19,558 nucleotides of DNA from JBIYSM02 sp044759095 (GTDB lineage: Bacteria; Bacillota; Bacilli; Brevibacillales; Brevibacillaceae): positions 1 through 19,558 of the forward strand of contig NZ_JBIYSM020000057.1 of the NCBI RefSeq assembly GCF_044759095.2. The letters run 5' to 3'. The notes beneath the pieces are model-generated. The model was given only the letters and a program-made list of their open reading frames with translations, made no database searches and was not told where the DNA came from. Of this stretch, positions 7,895 through 15,257 are shown one piece after another. Position numbers and translations under genes: made by a program. Position 1 is the first letter of the stretch, and each line of letters opens with the position of its first letter.

Positions 7895-8604
7895 CGTATC
7901 ACCTCATTCATCCATGCCAACTCTGCTTCAATCTCTTTTACCCGCTGAGCTGTTTCCGGCCGGTCAGAGCGCTTTACCTGCGCAAGCACGTTCAGCCATT
8001 TGTCCCGCTCACGCTCCCATTTTCGACGGAGCACCGGCGATTTCTCCGTCCAGAGTAACGGACCGATTCGAATCAGCTCTTCCGTGGTTTTGTCTTTGTC
8101 CCGGTAGGGAACCAACGGATCGCCCGGCTCTGCCACCAGGATTTCATAGATAATCTGGTCTTCTTCCAGAATCGTCTCGTGAGTCAACTGCCAGCCGTTG
8201 TCGATCAGCCAGCGTCTGACGAGCTCTTCTCCTACATTCGGCTGGAGAATGAGACGTCGAACCCCCGGCAATTTTTCTTTTCCCTCTGTGAGGATGGAGA
8301 CGATCAGCTGCCCCCCCATGCCGGCAATGCAAATCACCTCTGCCTCGCCTGGAGCGAGAACAGCCAAACCGTTTCCTTTGCGCACGGACGCGCGGTCACG
8401 CGCCTGCAGTGTATGTATTTGTCTGCGGGCAGCCTGGTAGGGTCCTTCGTTTAGCTCACCCGCGATCACATAGGATGCAATACCCGAAACAAGCAGATAG
8501 GATGCCAACAGAGCATGATCCGATCCGATATCGGCGACTCTTGACCCCTTTGGACAGTATTGCGCAATCGTCTGCAACCGTTTGGAGATCATCAATGCTA
8601 TCAT
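7870..8604 (-). CDS. trmK: tRNA (adenine(22)-N(1))-methyltransferase
   Basis: A 244-residue SAM-dependent enzyme that methylates N1 of A22 in the tRNA D-loop region. The Rossmann-type motif I is VADIGSDHALL (residues 23-33), the acidic motif II follows at AGELNEGP, and IAGMGGQLI (93-101) with LILQPN are the TrmK family signatures. The C-terminal 75 residues form the expected charged coiled-coil domain (VLRRKWERERDKW). I place the start at the ATG at 8604, with AAGGTG 8 nt upstream; this gives MIALMISKRLQTIAQ, which lines up with the usual N-terminus. The ATG at 8622 would add MEGERY and lacks a ribosome site. It normally follows rpoD closely; here two extra genes intervene. Confidence 0.95.
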   Translation of the reverse strand: MIALMISKRLQTIAQYCPKGSRVADIGSDHALLASYLLVSGIASYVIAGELNEGPYQAARRQIHTLQARDRASVRKGNGLAVLAPGEAEVICIAGMGGQLIVSILTEGKEKLPGVRRLILQPNVGEELVRRWLIDNGWQLTHETILEEDQIIYEILVAEPGDPLVPYRDKDKTTEELIRIGPLLWTEKSPVLRRKWERERDKWLNVLAQVKRSDRPETAQRVKEIEAELAWMNEVIRCLHTDRR

Positions 8605-8629
8605 GTATCTTTCACCTTCCATTGTGTCT

Positions 8630-8658
8630 ATTCTACCCTATTTGTCCGGAAAAAGGCA
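8630..8658 (-). promoter_or_regulatory. Weak promoter candidate for trmK
   Basis: TAGAAT at 8635-8630 is a good -10. The hexamer 17 nt upstream, TGCCTT, is a poor -35. It is listed because a terminator-like hairpin lies immediately upstream (8659-8698), leaving this as the only reasonable place for a trmK promoter. Confidence 0.3.
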
Positions 8659-8698
8659 GTAAAATAACCCACCCGGCATGAGCTAACGCTTCGCCGGG
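8659..8698 (-). terminator. Terminator-like hairpin 1
   Basis: On the minus strand CCCGGC (8698-8693) pairs with GCCGGG (8677-8672), with an inner AGC/GCT stem around a four-base loop, followed by TTATTTTACT. It shares the core AGCTAACGCT (plus strand, 8681-8690) with hairpin 2. It could stop read-through into trmK. Confidence 0.55.
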
Positions 8699-8759
8699 CG
8701 GGGCCCCGAACACTTTTCTAGCGGCTGTATGGGATGTCCAAATTTATAAATTCTTATAC

Positions 8760-8805
8760 GTTAAGAAAACCCAGCCGACTTAAGCTAACGCTGGTGTCGG
8801 CTGGG
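8760..8805 (-). terminator. Terminator-like hairpin 2
   Basis: A perfect 10-bp stem, CCCAGCCGAC with GTCGGCTGGG (8770-8779 and 8796-8805), encloses the core AGCTAACGCT (8783-8792). On the minus strand it is followed by TTTTCTTAAC, as expected of a Rho-independent terminator. It is the second of three hairpins after the acyl-CoA dehydrogenase. The 64 nt between hairpins 1 and 2 hold no gene I can see. Confidence 0.65.
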
Positions 8806-8813
8806 CCCCCCCA

Positions 8814-8854
8814 AAAAAACCTGATACGGGCGCTGCCGCTCAGGTTTTGATCGC
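8814..8854 (-). terminator. Main terminator of the acyl-CoA dehydrogenase gene
   Basis: On the minus strand AAAACCTGA pairs with TCAGGTTTT around a GC-rich loop and runs into seven T, starting about 40 nt after the stop codon. This is a textbook intrinsic terminator. Part of the stem also works for plus-strand transcripts, since TTTT follows there too. Confidence 0.8.
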
Positions 8855-8893
8855 TATTTGGCGAAGAATGATGGTTACGTTTTCGATGTGACT

Positions 8894-10036
8894 TTAGGAG
8901 CAGCCGATTTCACGAGCAATCACGTTGCGCAGGATCTCCGAAGTACCCTCGCCGATTTCCAAGAGGCGAGCGTCGCGGAAAAAGCGTTCCACCTGATACT
9001 CGCGCATGTAGCCGTAACCGCCGTGAATCTGAATGGCTTGGTGGGTGGCCGCCATTGCCACTTCCGATGCGTACAGCTTTGCCATCGCCGCTTCCTTGGT
9101 AAACTTGCGGCCGTTATCCTTCAGCCAGGCTGCCTTGTGCACCATGTTGCGCGCGAGCTCGATCTGCATCGCCATGTCTGCAAGTTTGTGCTGGATCGCC
9201 TGGAACTTCGAGATCGAATGACCGAATGCCTGCCGTTCCCTGGCGTACTGCAGCGCTTTGTCGTAAGCTGCCTGAGCAATGCCTACCGCCATGGCACCAA
9301 TGCCGATGCGACCGCCGTCAAGCGTAATCAAAAACTGCTTGAACCCTTCGCCCATCTTGCCCAGGATATTTTCATCGGGTACCCGAACACCGTCCATCAC
9401 CAGTTCTGTCGTATTGGAGCTGTTTAGGCCCAGTTTCTCGTAGTTGTCGATAACCGTGAAGCCAGGCGCGTCTGTCGGAACGATAAAGGCAGTGATGCCC
9501 TTCGTTCCCTGTTCCTTGTCTGTAACCGCGGTCAGCGCGAGAAATTTGGCATAGGACGCATTGGTAATAAAGCACTTGGAGCCGTTGATTACCCACTCGT
9601 CCCCCTGCTTCACTGCAGTTGTCCGGGTACCGCCCGCGTCGGATCCGGCATTGGGCTCGGTCAGGCCAAAGGCCCCCATGCTTTCACCGGAACAAATCTG
9701 ACTTAAGTATTTTCGCTTTTGTTCTTCCGTTCCAAACAGGGAAAGCGGCGCACCTCCCAGAGAAATATGAGCAGAATAGGTGATCCCGGCAGATCCGCAT
9801 GCGCGGCTCAGTTCTTCCACCACAATGGCGAAGCTGATATAGTCCGCCCCCCCGCCGCCGTACTCTTCAGAGAACGGCAAGCCAAGCAAATTCAATTTTG
9901 CCATTTGCTTATAAATTTCAACAGGGAATTGTTTGGTCTTGTCGCGTTCATCCGCTCCCGGAGCCACTACCTCGTCAGCGAATTCGCGAATCATCTTTTT
10001 GATCATGCGTTGTTCTTCTGTCAAATCAAAATACAT
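8894..10036 (-). CDS. Acyl-CoA dehydrogenase, short-chain/butyryl type
   Basis: A 380-residue FAD flavoenzyme that oxidises acyl-CoA to 2-enoyl-CoA in fatty-acid or branched-chain amino-acid breakdown, passing electrons to electron-transfer flavoprotein. It has the N-terminal helical domain, the signature GAFGLTEPNAGSD (121-133), the beta-domain FITNASYAKF, and the C-terminal IHGGYGYMREYQVERFFRD. The catalytic base is Glu363 in IGEGTSEI. That C-terminal position is used by short- and medium-chain enzymes, whereas isovaleryl- and long-chain types place it elsewhere. The ATG at 10036 is chosen because AGGAG lies 5 nt upstream and the protein then begins MYFDLTEEQRMI, as the family does; 17 further codons are open upstream. 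It is monocistronic, with its own promoter, operator candidate and terminator. The exact chain length preferred cannot be read from sequence. Confidence 0.94.
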   Translation of the reverse strand: MYFDLTEEQRMIKKMIREFADEVVAPGADERDKTKQFPVEIYKQMAKLNLLGLPFSEEYGGGGADYISFAIVVEELSRACGSAGITYSAHISLGGAPLSLFGTEEQKRKYLSQICSGESMGAFGLTEPNAGSDAGGTRTTAVKQGDEWVINGSKCFITNASYAKFLALTAVTDKEQGTKGITAFIVPTDAPGFTVIDNYEKLGLNSSNTTELVMDGVRVPDENILGKMGEGFKQFLITLDGGRIGIGAMAVGIAQAAYDKALQYARERQAFGHSISKFQAIQHKLADMAMQIELARNMVHKAAWLKDNGRKFTKEAAMAKLYASEVAMAATHQAIQIHGGYGYMREYQVERFFRDARLLEIGEGTSEILRNVIAREIGCS

Positions 10037-10058
10037 CGCCTCTCCTGCCCCCATTCTG

Positions 10059-10076
10059 ACCGAGCGTTTGCTCAGT
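10059..10076. promoter_or_regulatory. Palindromic operator candidate for the acyl-CoA dehydrogenase gene
   Basis: ACCGAGC-GTTT-GCTCAGT is an inverted repeat matching at 6 of 7 arm positions. It lies just downstream of the -10 element and 23 nt before the start codon, where a bound protein would block transcription. Size and shape suit a TetR-family regulator such as the FadR-type repressors of beta-oxidation, but the regulator gene is not in the window and no match to a known consensus is claimed. Confidence 0.5.
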
Positions 10077-10089
10077 TTCCTTATCAATC

Positions 10090-10121
10090 ATTATACACGA
10101 TCCTTCCTGCTCATGTGTAAA
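10090..10121 (-). promoter_or_regulatory. Promoter of the acyl-CoA dehydrogenase gene
   Basis: A perfect TATAAT at 10095-10090 with TTTACA at 10121-10116. The 20-nt spacing is longer than ideal, so the -35 may not be used as such. A promoter is needed here because the preceding gene ends in a strong terminator. Confidence 0.55.
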
Positions 10122-10157
10122 TTTTTTGCAGCTGGCCACTGCTCATGGTGTTGATTC

Positions 10158-10191
10158 AAAAACGAATACAGGCTCCTGCGAGAGGAGCCTG
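10158..10191 (-). terminator. Terminator of the membrane-protein gene
   Basis: CAGGCTCCT (10191-10183) pairs perfectly with AGGAGCCTG (10177-10169) around a 5-nt loop, followed by TATTCGTTTTT. It begins directly after the stop codon of the membrane protein. Confidence 0.85.
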
Positions 10192-11136
10192 TTACAATCG
10201 CAGCCACTGAAACCAGAAGCTGCGGGTGACAAAGAACAGAATGGAGCTGGCAAACACTTTTCCAAACAGCAGGATTTGAATGATATCGCGCTTCGCTTCC
10301 GTAATGTACAAGGATTGAATCTCAGACCCGAAAAAATAGATGATCCCGCAAACCGCCAGCACCCCCGCCACCTGCTGGTTGCGACTGTGCAAAAGAAACC
10401 CTGTGCCCATCAACAGGCAGGCGATGGGAACCCAGTACAGCTCCGCCATCCACCAGCTGTAGTTGTCGCCTACGCGATCAACTGTAGCCACGCCATACAT
10501 CAAGGCCAGACCGATAAAACCGCAGTATAACAGATACGAATAGCCGAAGACAAACCCGTTCGCGCACCAGAAGAGACAAACCGCTGTCAGATACAACAGG
10601 ATGGCGGTATGTGAGGCGTTCAACTGATCCGTTACATGAAAGCCGCCCAGCAAAAGAATGAGAAACGTAACGGCCAAGGAAACATGAGTAAGCGGTGCCG
10701 ATCGGCGGCGAAAAACGAATGATAATAGATAGCAAAAGAGGGCAAAACAGGAAAAGATGGCAATTTGCATTAAAGTGGTAAAACGGTTAAAATGAAAAGC
10801 AAGCAAAATGTTTCCTGCGAAAAAACAGGCTCCAAGCAGCCAGGCGAAGATCATTTTCCAGGAAACGGCGTAACCGCTGCTCGTGTCTTGCGCCGTCGCG
10901 TAAACTGCCGCTGCTCCCGTTGTTCCTGTGGGTGCGGCCGAACCGCTGCCGCCTATAAAACCCGAAGAGCGAAACATCCCTCTGTCTTCTTTTTTGCCAG
11001 CAGACACCTGCGTGTTCGGACGATCCCCTTCGGTATAAAGATTTAACAGGAAAATGCAGTAATGTTCAGGCAGCAAATGATTTTTTCGCCAGTTTTCGAT
11101 CTCTGCAACGATGATTCGTCTCCGCTGGTCGTCCAA
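10192..11136 (-). CDS. Unrecognised polytopic membrane protein
   Basis: A 314-residue protein of unknown function. Residues 1-45 are a soluble, helical segment (RIIVAEIENWRKNHLLPEHY then FLLNLYTEGD), a type of N-terminus I associate with uncharacterised Firmicutes integral membrane proteins. A linker rich in Gly, Ser, Thr and Ala (55-90) follows. Then come about eight hydrophobic segments from residue 93 to the end, such as MIFAWLLGACFFAGNILLAF and YWVPIACLLMGTGFLL. No catalytic motif is evident. It uses a TTG start at 11136 backed by a strong AAGGAGG 8 nt upstream. It lies between rpoD and the acyl-CoA dehydrogenase, where many Bacilli have cccA or go straight to trmK. The rpoD terminator is immediately upstream, leaving no room for a promoter in the gap, so it may depend on read-through or on a promoter inside rpoD. 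Confidence 0.8.
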   Translation of the reverse strand: MDDQRRRIIVAEIENWRKNHLLPEHYCIFLLNLYTEGDRPNTQVSAGKKEDRGMFRSSGFIGGSGSAAPTGTTGAAAVYATAQDTSSGYAVSWKMIFAWLLGACFFAGNILLAFHFNRFTTLMQIAIFSCFALFCYLLSFVFRRRSAPLTHVSLAVTFLILLLGGFHVTDQLNASHTAILLYLTAVCLFWCANGFVFGYSYLLYCGFIGLALMYGVATVDRVGDNYSWWMAELYWVPIACLLMGTGFLLHSRNQQVAGVLAVCGIIYFFGSEIQSLYITEAKRDIIQILLFGKVFASSILFFVTRSFWFQWLRL

Positions 11137-11153
11137 GCGTTTATCCTCCTTAT

Positions 11154-11188
11154 GAAAAAGAAAAGCCTACGCCGTGTCTAACGTAGGC
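11154..11188 (-). terminator. Terminator after rpoD, abutting the next ribosome site
   Basis: GCCTACG (11188-11182) pairs with CGTAGGC (11171-11165) around a 10-nt loop and is followed by TTTTCTTTTTC. It lies about 20 nt past the rpoD stop. Its U-tract ends about 4 nt before the AAGGAGG of the membrane-protein gene. Confidence 0.85.
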
Positions 11189-11207
11189 CACTTACTACCT
11201 ATATCGG

Positions 11208-12326
11208 TTATTCCAGGAAATCTTTTAAGCGTTTGCTGCGACTCGGATGACGCAGCTTCCGGAGTGCCTTCGCTTCGATTTGGCGAATACGCTCCCGCGT
11301 AACCCCAAACACTTTTCCGACTTCCTCCAGCGTGCGAGTGCGTCCATCGTCCAGACCGAACCGCAAGCGAAGCACGTTTTCTTCCCTGTCCGTCAATGTA
11401 TCCAAAACGTCCTCCAGTTGTTCCTTGAGAAGTTCGTACGCAGCGGCGTCGGACGGTTCCAGCGCATCCTGGTCTTCAATGAAGTCTCCGAGATGAGAAT
11501 CGTCTTCTTCCCCGATCGGCGTCTCCAGCGACACCGGCTCTTGTGCAATTTTCATAATCTCGCGGACTTTTTCCGGGGTCAAATCCATCTTTTCCGCAAT
11601 CTCTTCCGGCAGCGGTTCACGACCGAGCTCTTGCAGCAGTTGACGGGAAACGCGGATCAGCTTGTTGATCGTTTCCACCATATGCACGGGAATCCGGATG
11701 GTACGAGCCTGGTCCGCAATCGCCCGCGTAATCGCCTGGCGAATCCACCAGGTGGCATAGGTACTGAACTTGTATCCTTTACGGTAATCGAACTTTTCAA
11801 CGGCCTTGATCAAACCCATGTTGCCTTCTTGAATCAGGTCGAGAAAGAGCATGCCGCGTCCTACATAGCGTTTTGCAATGGACACCACCAGCCGCAGGTT
11901 GGCTTCAGCCAGGCGCCGTTTTGCCTCTTCGTCTCCCTGCTCAATCCGTTGTGCCAGCTTGATCTCCTCTTCTGCGGAAAGTAGAGGAACACGACCGATT
12001 TCCTTCAGGTACATACGGACAGGGTCGTTGATTTTGATTCCGGGCGGCACAGAGAGATCATCGAAGTCAAATTCCTCGGAGTCCTCATCCTTTATCATCA
12101 AATCATCGACGTCTTCATCGCTTTCGTTGTTCAATTCAATTCCCTGATCGCTCAGGTATTCGAAAAACTCATCCATCTGGTCCGAATCCTGTTCAAAGCC
12201 GGAGAGTCGATCGATAATTTCTTTATACGTAAGTGCTCCGCGCTTTTTGCCTAGTTCAACCAGCTGTTCCTTCACTTGCTCTATGGACGTCGCTTCCATA
12301 TCTGAAGTGATGTTTTGTTTGTTCAT
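11208..12326 (-). CDS. rpoD: RNA polymerase primary sigma factor (sigma A)
   Basis: A 372-residue housekeeping sigma factor that directs RNA polymerase to -35/-10 promoters. Region 1.1 is short, followed by an acidic stretch (about 65-92, ESDEDVDDLM, EDSEEFDFDD). Region 1.2 starts at DPVRMYLKEIG (101). Region 2 spans about 139-209 with the -10 recognition and melting helix KFSTYATWWIRQAITRAI. Region 3 lies at about 218-290, and region 4 ends with the helix-turn-helix VTRERIRQIEAKALRKLRHP. The length matches Bacillus SigA. The ATG at 12326 has AAGGAGG with 8-nt spacing. It lies 34 nt after dnaG in the classic macromolecular-synthesis operon, and several promoters in this window fit its recognition sequence. 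Confidence 0.98.
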   Translation of the reverse strand: MNKQNITSDMEATSIEQVKEQLVELGKKRGALTYKEIIDRLSGFEQDSDQMDEFFEYLSDQGIELNNESDEDVDDLMIKDEDSEEFDFDDLSVPPGIKINDPVRMYLKEIGRVPLLSAEEEIKLAQRIEQGDEEAKRRLAEANLRLVVSIAKRYVGRGMLFLDLIQEGNMGLIKAVEKFDYRKGYKFSTYATWWIRQAITRAIADQARTIRIPVHMVETINKLIRVSRQLLQELGREPLPEEIAEKMDLTPEKVREIMKIAQEPVSLETPIGEEDDSHLGDFIEDQDALEPSDAAAYELLKEQLEDVLDTLTDREENVLRLRFGLDDGRTRTLEEVGKVFGVTRERIRQIEAKALRKLRHPSRSKRLKDFLE

Positions 12327-12360
12327 CTACTATCCCTCCTTCCCCGGGAATGATCTGATG

Positions 12361-14211
12361 CTACCCTTCCTTTAAAGCATTTTCCAATTCAAGAATCCTC
12401 ATCCCTACGATAGAAGCCCGATCCTTCAATTGTTTGCGCTCTTCTTCAGTTTCGGCATTCGCCCTCTGTAAAAACAACGCCTTATACTCTTCACGCAATC
12501 GTTCCAACTCGGCGCGCTTTGGGTAGTTATTCACTTGTCTGATGTAGTCACCGATCTCCTGATCAGATACGTCTTCCTTACACTCCATCATGGCCAATCC
12601 CGAGGCTAATTGCTTTAATTTTTCATCTTCCAGGTAATGGATAAATCGTCCAGGGTCTTCGGGGTTTCCCTCCGCATAGTAAGCGTACAGGTAGGCAGCC
12701 AGCGCATCGTGTTCGTCCACCTGGAAACTGGCCTTGCATTCTTGCTGCACGCGATTGGCAATCTCATGATTCCGCATCATGTAGTAAAGCAACATACGCT
12801 CTGCCGTGTGCGAAGCGGGTGCCAGCGTTTTGGTAAGCGTAAATTTGCCATTATTTATACTATTATTCCATGCTGGCGCCACTTTATCCCTTTGACTGTT
12901 ACTTTTTTGCTGCTTGTAGACTCTTCGCGCCTCCAGCTTTAACGCGTCCAGCGAAATCGAAAAGTCTTCGGCCAGCTGCCGTTCGTACAAATCCCGTTCT
13001 ACCGCGCTGTCCAATTCGGAGATGACGGCTAAGGCTTCTTTGATGAACCGAGCCCGATCATCCTCGTCATGTATTACGTGCCGGGAGCGCAAATGTTTCA
13101 AGCGAAACGCAGTTACCGGCATGGCTTGCAGCAGCACCTGCTGGGAAAATGCCTCTGCGCCGTGCTGCCGGATAAAGTCATCCGGATCGGTTCCCTGCGG
13201 CAGCGGAGCGATGCGGACGGTGCAGCCCGCCTGCTGCAATACGTGAATGGCTTTTGCCGTGGCTTCCTGTCCGGCTACATCTCCGTCGTAACAGACGACC
13301 ACGGAGTCGACGTTGCGTCGAAGCATCTTTGCCTGCTGCTCCGTCAAAGCCGTCCCCAGTGTAGCCACTCCCTGTTGAAAACCCGCTTGCCAGGCCGACA
13401 CGACATCCACATAGCCCTCAAGCAAAATCGCTTGCTTGCGCTTGCGAATAAACGGCCGAGCACGGTGCAGGTTGAATAGGGTGGAACTCTTGCTGAAGAG
13501 GGGACTTTCCGGACTGTTCATATACTTGGGCATAGAACCGTCCAACGAACGTCCGCCGAAACCAATGACGCCTCCCTGCGTGTTGTGAATGGGAAACATC
13601 AAGCGACCGCGAAAGCGATCAAAGATCCTGCCGCTGTCGCTTTTGGCGAGCAGCCCCGCTTCCACCATCAGGTCTTGAGGAAAGCCGCGTTTTTGCAGCA
13701 ACTGTGTGACAAAATCCCACGAATCGGGAGCAAATCCAATTTGAAACTCGGCGATTGTCTGTGCAGAGAGCCCCCGCTTTTGCAGATATTTCATCGCCTC
13801 TGTTCCGTACGGCGTCTTCGTGAGCATGTAGTGGTACACTTGCGCGACAAACTCATGCGCTTTGAGCATGACCTGCTTGGCTGTCTGCTCGGGAGGCTCT
13901 TCCTCTTTTTGCGGCTGCGGCAGCGCAATGCCTGCACGTTCCGCCAGTTTGTGCAAAGCCTCCGGAAATGTCAGCTGCTCCATTTTCATTAAAAAGGAAA
14001 AGACATCTCCACCCTCACCACAGCCAAAGCAATGAAAAAATTGACGTTCCGCATTTACGTTAAAGGATGGCGTCTTCTCTGAATGAAAGGGGCAAAGGCC
14101 TAAAAATGCTCGCCCGCTTTTCTTCAGTTGTACGTATTCTCCGATCACGTCCACAATATCCACTGCGGAACGGACTTGGTTCACAAATTCTGCTGAAGTG
14201 GGACCAGCCAT
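12361..14211 (-). CDS. dnaG: DNA primase
   Basis: A 616-residue primase that makes the RNA primers for replication. The N-terminal CHC2 zinc finger has Cys40, His43, Cys61 and Cys64 (LCPFHSEKTPSF, FFHCFGCGEGG). The catalytic TOPRIM core includes Glu265 in ILLEGYVDVV and Asp309/Asp311 in CYDGDVAGQEA, followed by a TDPDDFIR motif near 341. The C-terminal 160 residues form the helicase-interaction domain (REEYKALFLQRANAETEEER), which contacts DnaB/DnaC-type helicase. The length is usual for Bacilli. The start ATG at 14211 has AAGGTGG about 6 nt upstream. It is the first gene of the dnaG-rpoD unit with a promoter at 14244-14272. Confidence 0.98.
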   Translation of the reverse strand: MAGPTSAEFVNQVRSAVDIVDVIGEYVQLKKSGRAFLGLCPFHSEKTPSFNVNAERQFFHCFGCGEGGDVFSFLMKMEQLTFPEALHKLAERAGIALPQPQKEEEPPEQTAKQVMLKAHEFVAQVYHYMLTKTPYGTEAMKYLQKRGLSAQTIAEFQIGFAPDSWDFVTQLLQKRGFPQDLMVEAGLLAKSDSGRIFDRFRGRLMFPIHNTQGGVIGFGGRSLDGSMPKYMNSPESPLFSKSSTLFNLHRARPFIRKRKQAILLEGYVDVVSAWQAGFQQGVATLGTALTEQQAKMLRRNVDSVVVCYDGDVAGQEATAKAIHVLQQAGCTVRIAPLPQGTDPDDFIRQHGAEAFSQQVLLQAMPVTAFRLKHLRSRHVIHDEDDRARFIKEALAVISELDSAVERDLYERQLAEDFSISLDALKLEARRVYKQQKSNSQRDKVAPAWNNSINNGKFTLTKTLAPASHTAERMLLYYMMRNHEIANRVQQECKASFQVDEHDALAAYLYAYYAEGNPEDPGRFIHYLEDEKLKQLASGLAMMECKEDVSDQEIGDYIRQVNNYPKRAELERLREEYKALFLQRANAETEEERKQLKDRASIVGMRILELENALKEG

Positions 14212-14243
14212 GTTTTTCCACCTTTAGGGAGAATCGTGCAATG

Positions 14244-14274
14244 AAGATATTTAGTTCGTCAAAATTCGTCAAAA
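14244..14274 (-). promoter_or_regulatory. Promoter of dnaG-rpoD with a tandem 10-bp repeat
   Basis: TTGACG (14272-14267) and TATCTT (14249-14244) are 17 nt apart, a good sigma-A match. The -35 lies in a perfect tandem repeat of TTTTGACGAA (minus strand, 14274-14265 and 14264-14255), so a second TTGACG sits 10 nt further downstream. The 192-nt gap to ppsR contains no terminator, so transcription from upstream may also enter. Confidence 0.65.
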
Positions 14275-14403
14275 TCCTTCTTGGATCTTTCCTTCTTTTC
14301 TACTTTTCCACATTTGCGCGGACGATAAACGGCCGGTTTGACACAGGCTCGCCGCGCTGTTCTACTGTTCTTCTACAAAAAGCGGGAATATCCTTCTTTA
14401 GAC

Positions 14404-15240
14404 CTATTTCTTCTCTTTTCGCAAGTTGTTTTTCCGAATCATTTCCAGAATAATGTTCGCCGTTTCCTCCACCGCTTTGTTGGATACATCAATGACCGGA
14501 CAGCCAAGCCGCTCCATGATTTTTTGCGAGTAGGCCAATTCTTCATTGATTCGGTCGAGGTTCGCGTAGTTGGCCTGCGCTGTCAAACCCAAAGCCTTCA
14601 GACGCTCGGTACGGATGCCGTTGAGCTGCTCGGGATTAATGGTAAGACCGATGCAGCGTTCCGGCGGAAGCTGGAACAGCTCCTCCGGAGGATCCACCTC
14701 AGGCACGATCGGCACATTAGCCACCTTCAACCTCTTGTTCGCCAGGTACATGGAGAGCGGCGTCTTCGACGTGCGTGAAACGCCAATCAATACCACATCG
14801 GCGCGAAGCAGTCCACGCGGATCCCGGCCATCGTCGTACTTGACGGCAAACTCAATGGCATCCACTTTGCGAAAATACTCTTCGTCCAAACGACGGACGA
14901 GCCCCGGCTTGCAGGTGGGCGGCACCTTCAGGAGGTTTTGCAGGGTGTTCAGGAGCGGTCCCATCACATCGACGATCGGGATGTTGTGGAGTGCAGCCTG
15001 CTCGAGGATATAGGTTTTCAATTCCGGAATGACCAGGGTGAACACAATCATCGCCTTTGATTCTTTCGCCGAAGCGATGATCTCGTCAATCGATTCCTTG
15101 TCCTCTATATACGGGTATTTCTGCACGTCAATAAGAAACGGGTCAAACTGACTGGCGACTGCGCGAACGACAAGTTCGGCCGTCTCGCCGATGGAGTCCG
15201 AGACCACGTAGATGTTTTGTCCGTGTTGGTTGATTTGCAT
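14404..15240 (-). CDS. ppsR: Pyruvate, phosphate dikinase regulatory protein (kinase-pyrophosphorylase)
   Basis: A 278-residue DUF299 protein (YqfL in Bacillus). Family members reversibly phosphorylate a threonine of pyruvate phosphate dikinase or PEP synthase with ADP and dephosphorylate it with phosphate. The family N-terminus YVVSDSIGETAELV and the nucleotide-binding GVSRTSKTP (153-161) are intact, as are VPEVDPPEEL and the C-terminal DVSNKAVEETA. The ATG at 15240 is preceded by AGGAGG with 7-nt spacing, and the gene starts 17 nt after ccpN. In B. subtilis the homologue modulates CcpN, so the adjacency fits a role in switching between glycolysis and gluconeogenesis. Whether the target dikinase exists in this organism cannot be seen. 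Confidence 0.94.
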   Translation of the reverse strand: MQINQHGQNIYVVSDSIGETAELVVRAVASQFDPFLIDVQKYPYIEDKESIDEIIASAKESKAMIVFTLVIPELKTYILEQAALHNIPIVDVMGPLLNTLQNLLKVPPTCKPGLVRRLDEEYFRKVDAIEFAVKYDDGRDPRGLLRADVVLIGVSRTSKTPLSMYLANKRLKVANVPIVPEVDPPEELFQLPPERCIGLTINPEQLNGIRTERLKALGLTAQANYANLDRINEELAYSQKIMERLGCPVIDVSNKAVEETANIILEMIRKNNLRKEKK

Positions 15241-15257
15241 CGCTTCTCCTCCTATGC

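Noticed and set aside
6554..7948. A 464-codon plus-strand open frame over the nif3-like and zinc-ribbon genes
   Set aside because: Antisense shadow of clearly identified genes, with no domain and no upstream ribosome site.
8699..8708. Perfect palindrome CGGGGCCCCG
   Set aside because: It sits at the foot of hairpin 1 in a GC-rich tract and is better explained as part of that structure than as a protein site.
8733..8741. GGACATCC (minus strand) also occurs in leader element copy A near 6176, hinting at a third copy of the element
   Set aside because: Only eight bases match, neither the 25-nt head nor the tail is present, and an 8-mer is expected to recur by chance in a window of this size.
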